Source of the DNA: Alkalimonas sp.
Lineage (GTDB): Bacteria; Pseudomonadota; Gammaproteobacteria; Enterobacterales; Alteromonadaceae
DNA: 6,677 bases
Assembly: GCA_022565655.1 (NCBI GenBank)
Contig: JAIUMG010000183.1
Span: 1 to 6,677 of the forward strand
Reading direction: 5' to 3'
Positions 4,885 to 6,677 of this stretch are shown here, one piece after another (within the stretch, counting starts at the first letter, position 1; each line of letters starts with the position of its first letter). The notes below the pieces were generated by a model. The model was not told where the DNA came from. It worked only from the letters and a program-made list of their open reading frames with translations, and made no database searches. Made by a program: the position numbers and the translations under genes.

Positions 4885-6677
4885 ATGAGCTATCAGGTGC
4901 TGGCACGGAAATGGCGACCACAGCAATTTGCTCAGTTGGTCGGGCAGAGTCATGTGAAGTCGGCCTTGATCAATGCGCTCAATTCAGAGCGACTGCACCA
5001 TGCATATTTATTTACCGGTACCCGTGGCGTGGGTAAAACCACCATTGCCCGTATTTTTGCCAAAAGCCTGAACTGTGAAACCGGCGTCACCGCTGAACCT
5101 TGTGGCGTTTGTAGTAGCTGTCAGGAAATTGAAGCGGGCCATTTTGTCGATTTGCTGGAGATTGATGCTGCATCCCGCACCAAGGTCGAAGATACCCGCG
5201 ATCTGCTGGATAATGTGCAATATGCCCCGACGCGAGGTCGCTTTAAAGTCTACCTGATCGATGAAGTGCATATGCTTTCCCGGCATAGTTTCAATGCACT
5301 GCTTAAAACGCTGGAAGAACCACCGCCTCATGTGAAGTTCTTGCTGGCGACCACGGATCCACAAAAGCTGCCAGTCACGGTGCTATCCCGCTGTTTGCAG
5401 TTTAGTCTGAAAGCTCTGTCCGAAACCGATATCAGTCACCAGTTAGCGACTATTTTGCAGCAGGAGCAGATCCCGGCAGAAGACGAAGCACTGCGTTTGC
5501 TGGCTAAAGCGGCCCGGGGGAGTGTGCGTGATGCGCTCAGCCTGACCGATCAGGCCATTGCGCAAACCAACAGCCAGATCACAGCGGGTGCCATCCGTGA
5601 CATGCTGGGCTTTCTGCCGCAGCAGTGGGGGCAGTTGGTGATGCAGTCTATTTTACAGCAGGATGTCGCATCCATGCGTCAGCAGCTTGAACAGTTGCTG
5701 GCACAACATAGCCAGCCAACTCAGCTGATAGATGATTTGCTGGCGCTATTGCATTATGCCGCCATCACTCAGTTTCAGCCAGAAGCTGCTGAGTTGGCCG
5801 GGCCGCAAGCGGACTATGTCCGGCAGCTTGCCACGGAGCAAAGCGCTGAAAGCTTACAGCTGTATTATCAGTTATTGATTGCCGGCAAACGCGAATTGGC
5901 CTTTGCGCCTGATGTGTGCTCAGGCTTGGAAATGGCCTTGCTCAGAGCCTTATTGTTTGTGCCTGCCCAAGCGCCGATACCAACACCTCCGTCTGGCGAG
6001 CGGGCGGTGCAAACCAGCAAAGCGGTCACCCCGGTAGCAGAGGCCCCCGCGGCGACACCAACAGCTGGGCGTCAAGCTGCATTAAAGGCTGCTGATACCA
6101 GGCCGGGTGGCGAAGAACCAGCCCAGTTAAGGACAACAGCAGTAAGCTACGCTGCAACCGAGCATTCTGAAAGCCAAGACGATGCATCTGCGGCTGCTAT
6201 GGCTGAGCACTCAGACGAGCCCGAGCCAACGAAACACCAGCTCAGCGCTGAGCCAGAGGCACAGCCACCAAGCCAGCCAAACCGAATTGATCCCATTACC
6301 GCTAGTATCATGGCGCGTCGAGGTGTTCAGGTTGATGCTAGTGCTGTTGCAGCACAGCCTGACGCTGTGGAGCCAGCAAGGGCTGAGACACCAACCGAGC
6401 CTGAGCCCTTGCCTACAGTACAGATTGCACCGTCACCTGAGCCTGTTTCTTCAGCGAGCGGGGATGCGGATCAGGCTGAGCCGATACCGTCCGGGCCTCC
6501 ACCCTGGCCGGATATTGAAGACGATGTCAGTGATGACGCTGTTGTTGAGTCGACCGGGGTATCCGATCTTGCCGAGCAGCCAGCTGCGGGTTCGTTGTCG
6601 CAGCCAGCAGAGGTGCCGGTAAAAAAGCCTGAGCGCCGGCAGGCGCAACAGTTATTGGCGCAAGAGCTGGATGCGGC
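4885..6677 (+). CDS. dnaX: DNA polymerase III subunits tau/gamma (partial, runs off the right edge)
   Basis: The first 597 residues are present; the frame is open to the window end. This is the AAA+ clamp-loader ATPase that loads the sliding clamp. Walker A is GTRGVGKT (45-52). Zinc-binding Cys are 64, 73, 76 and 79. Walker B is VYLIDEVHML (122-131). Sensor 1 is LATTD (154-158), the arginine finger is in SRC (Arg169) and sensor 2 is GSVRDALS (212-219). These agree with E. coli DnaX to the residue at the N-terminus. The collar domain ends near 360. A Pro/Ala/Glu-rich linker of about 220 residues follows, then an A AAA AAG frameshift signal at codons 579-581, and the start of the tau-specific part (ERRQAQQLLAQEL). 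ATG 4885 has GGAG (4876-4879) 5 bases before it and starts MSYQVLARKWRP as expected. Likely co-transcribed with apt. The 3' end, with the DnaB- and polymerase-binding domains, is outside the window. Confidence 0.98.
   Translation, partial: MSYQVLARKWRPQQFAQLVGQSHVKSALINALNSERLHHAYLFTGTRGVGKTTIARIFAKSLNCETGVTAEPCGVCSSCQEIEAGHFVDLLEIDAASRTKVEDTRDLLDNVQYAPTRGRFKVYLIDEVHMLSRHSFNALLKTLEEPPPHVKFLLATTDPQKLPVTVLSRCLQFSLKALSETDISHQLATILQQEQIPAEDEALRLLAKAARGSVRDALSLTDQAIAQTNSQITAGAIRDMLGFLPQQWGQLVMQSILQQDVASMRQQLEQLLAQHSQPTQLIDDLLALLHYAAITQFQPEAAELAGPQADYVRQLATEQSAESLQLYYQLLIAGKRELAFAPDVCSGLEMALLRALLFVPAQAPIPTPPSGERAVQTSKAVTPVAEAPAATPTAGRQAALKAADTRPGGEEPAQLRTTAVSYAATEHSESQDDASAAAMAEHSDEPEPTKHQLSAEPEAQPPSQPNRIDPITASIMARRGVQVDASAVAAQPDAVEPARAETPTEPEPLPTVQIAPSPEPVSSASGDADQAEPIPSGPPPWPDIEDDVSDDAVVESTGVSDLAEQPAAGSLSQPAEVPVKKPERRQAQQLLAQELDA
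6609..6646 (+). promoter_or_regulatory. Programmed -1 ribosomal frameshift signal for the gamma subunit
   Basis: The slippery heptamer A AAA AAG lies at 6621-6627 in the correct phase (codons GTA AAA AAG). After a -1 slip the next codons are GCC and TGA (6627-6632), giving a gamma product of 582 residues. The downstream hairpin pairs GCGCC (6633-6637) with GGCGC (6642-6646) around GGCA, five bases after the heptamer. A Shine-Dalgarno-like AGAGG (6609-6613) lies 7 bases upstream. Heptamer, nearby -1 stop, stem-loop and upstream Shine-Dalgarno are the same four parts as in E. coli dnaX. Confidence 0.85.

Noticed and set aside
5008..5364. 118-residue minus-strand ORF opposite the dnaX ATPase domain
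   Set aside because: It is antisense to strictly conserved DnaX motifs; such shadows are common in conserved GC-balanced genes.
6182..6622. 146-residue plus-strand ORF inside dnaX
   Set aside because: It is a +1 frame shadow of the low-complexity dnaX linker with Ser/Leu/Arg-rich composition and no start signal.

Overview
The window looks like a chromosomal segment of a gammaproteobacterium. The right end carries the conserved apt-dnaX pair, and the proteins and codon use fit the Alteromonadales/Chromatiales side of the class. An Alishewanella or Rheinheimera-like host is only a guess. No transposase, integrase, tRNA, rRNA or CRISPR array was seen.

Layout: (1) Positions 1-100 hold the tail of an unidentified upstream gene, a very clear intrinsic terminator (62-84) and, overlapping it, a good extended -10 element. 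(2) 101-1063 (+) encodes a class I SAM-dependent methyltransferase of unknown substrate. (3) 1197-1454 (+) encodes a small predicted outer-membrane lipoprotein. It converges on (4) a short DksA/TraR-type C4 zinc-finger protein on the minus strand (1470-1811), with an 18-bp perfect palindrome between them. (5) 1941-4078 (+) is the centre of interest, an hvfABC (bufferin/oxazolone-type) RiPP operon. HvfA is a secreted precursor with four KCGEGKCG motifs at an exact 25-residue period. HvfB is a DUF692 multinuclear iron oxidase (MNIO) and HvfC its DUF2063 partner. A candidate CRP/FNR-family site and a -10 element precede hvfA, and a weak hairpin plus T5 separates precursor from maturase. (6) 4116-4238 (+) could encode a 40-residue single-span membrane peptide, where many such operons have a DoxX-like gene. 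(7) 4324-4872 (+) is apt. (8) 4885-6677 (+) is dnaX, cut by the window edge, with a complete-looking programmed -1 frameshift signal (6609-6646) that would make the gamma subunit.

How the genes work together: HvfA would be exported by its signal peptide after HvfB and HvfC modify its cysteines in the cytoplasm. In the characterised relatives this gives copper-binding heterocycle or oxazolone/thioamide groups, so the operon most likely makes a periplasmic copper-chelating peptide. apt and dnaX are housekeeping genes (adenine salvage and the DNA polymerase III clamp loader). The methyltransferase, lipoprotein and zinc-finger gene have no shown link to the copper operon beyond position. The RiPP family itself is already described. 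What deserves a second look is the regular double-cysteine repeat, the apparent lack of a DoxX gene, the attenuator-like junction and the small membrane ORF.
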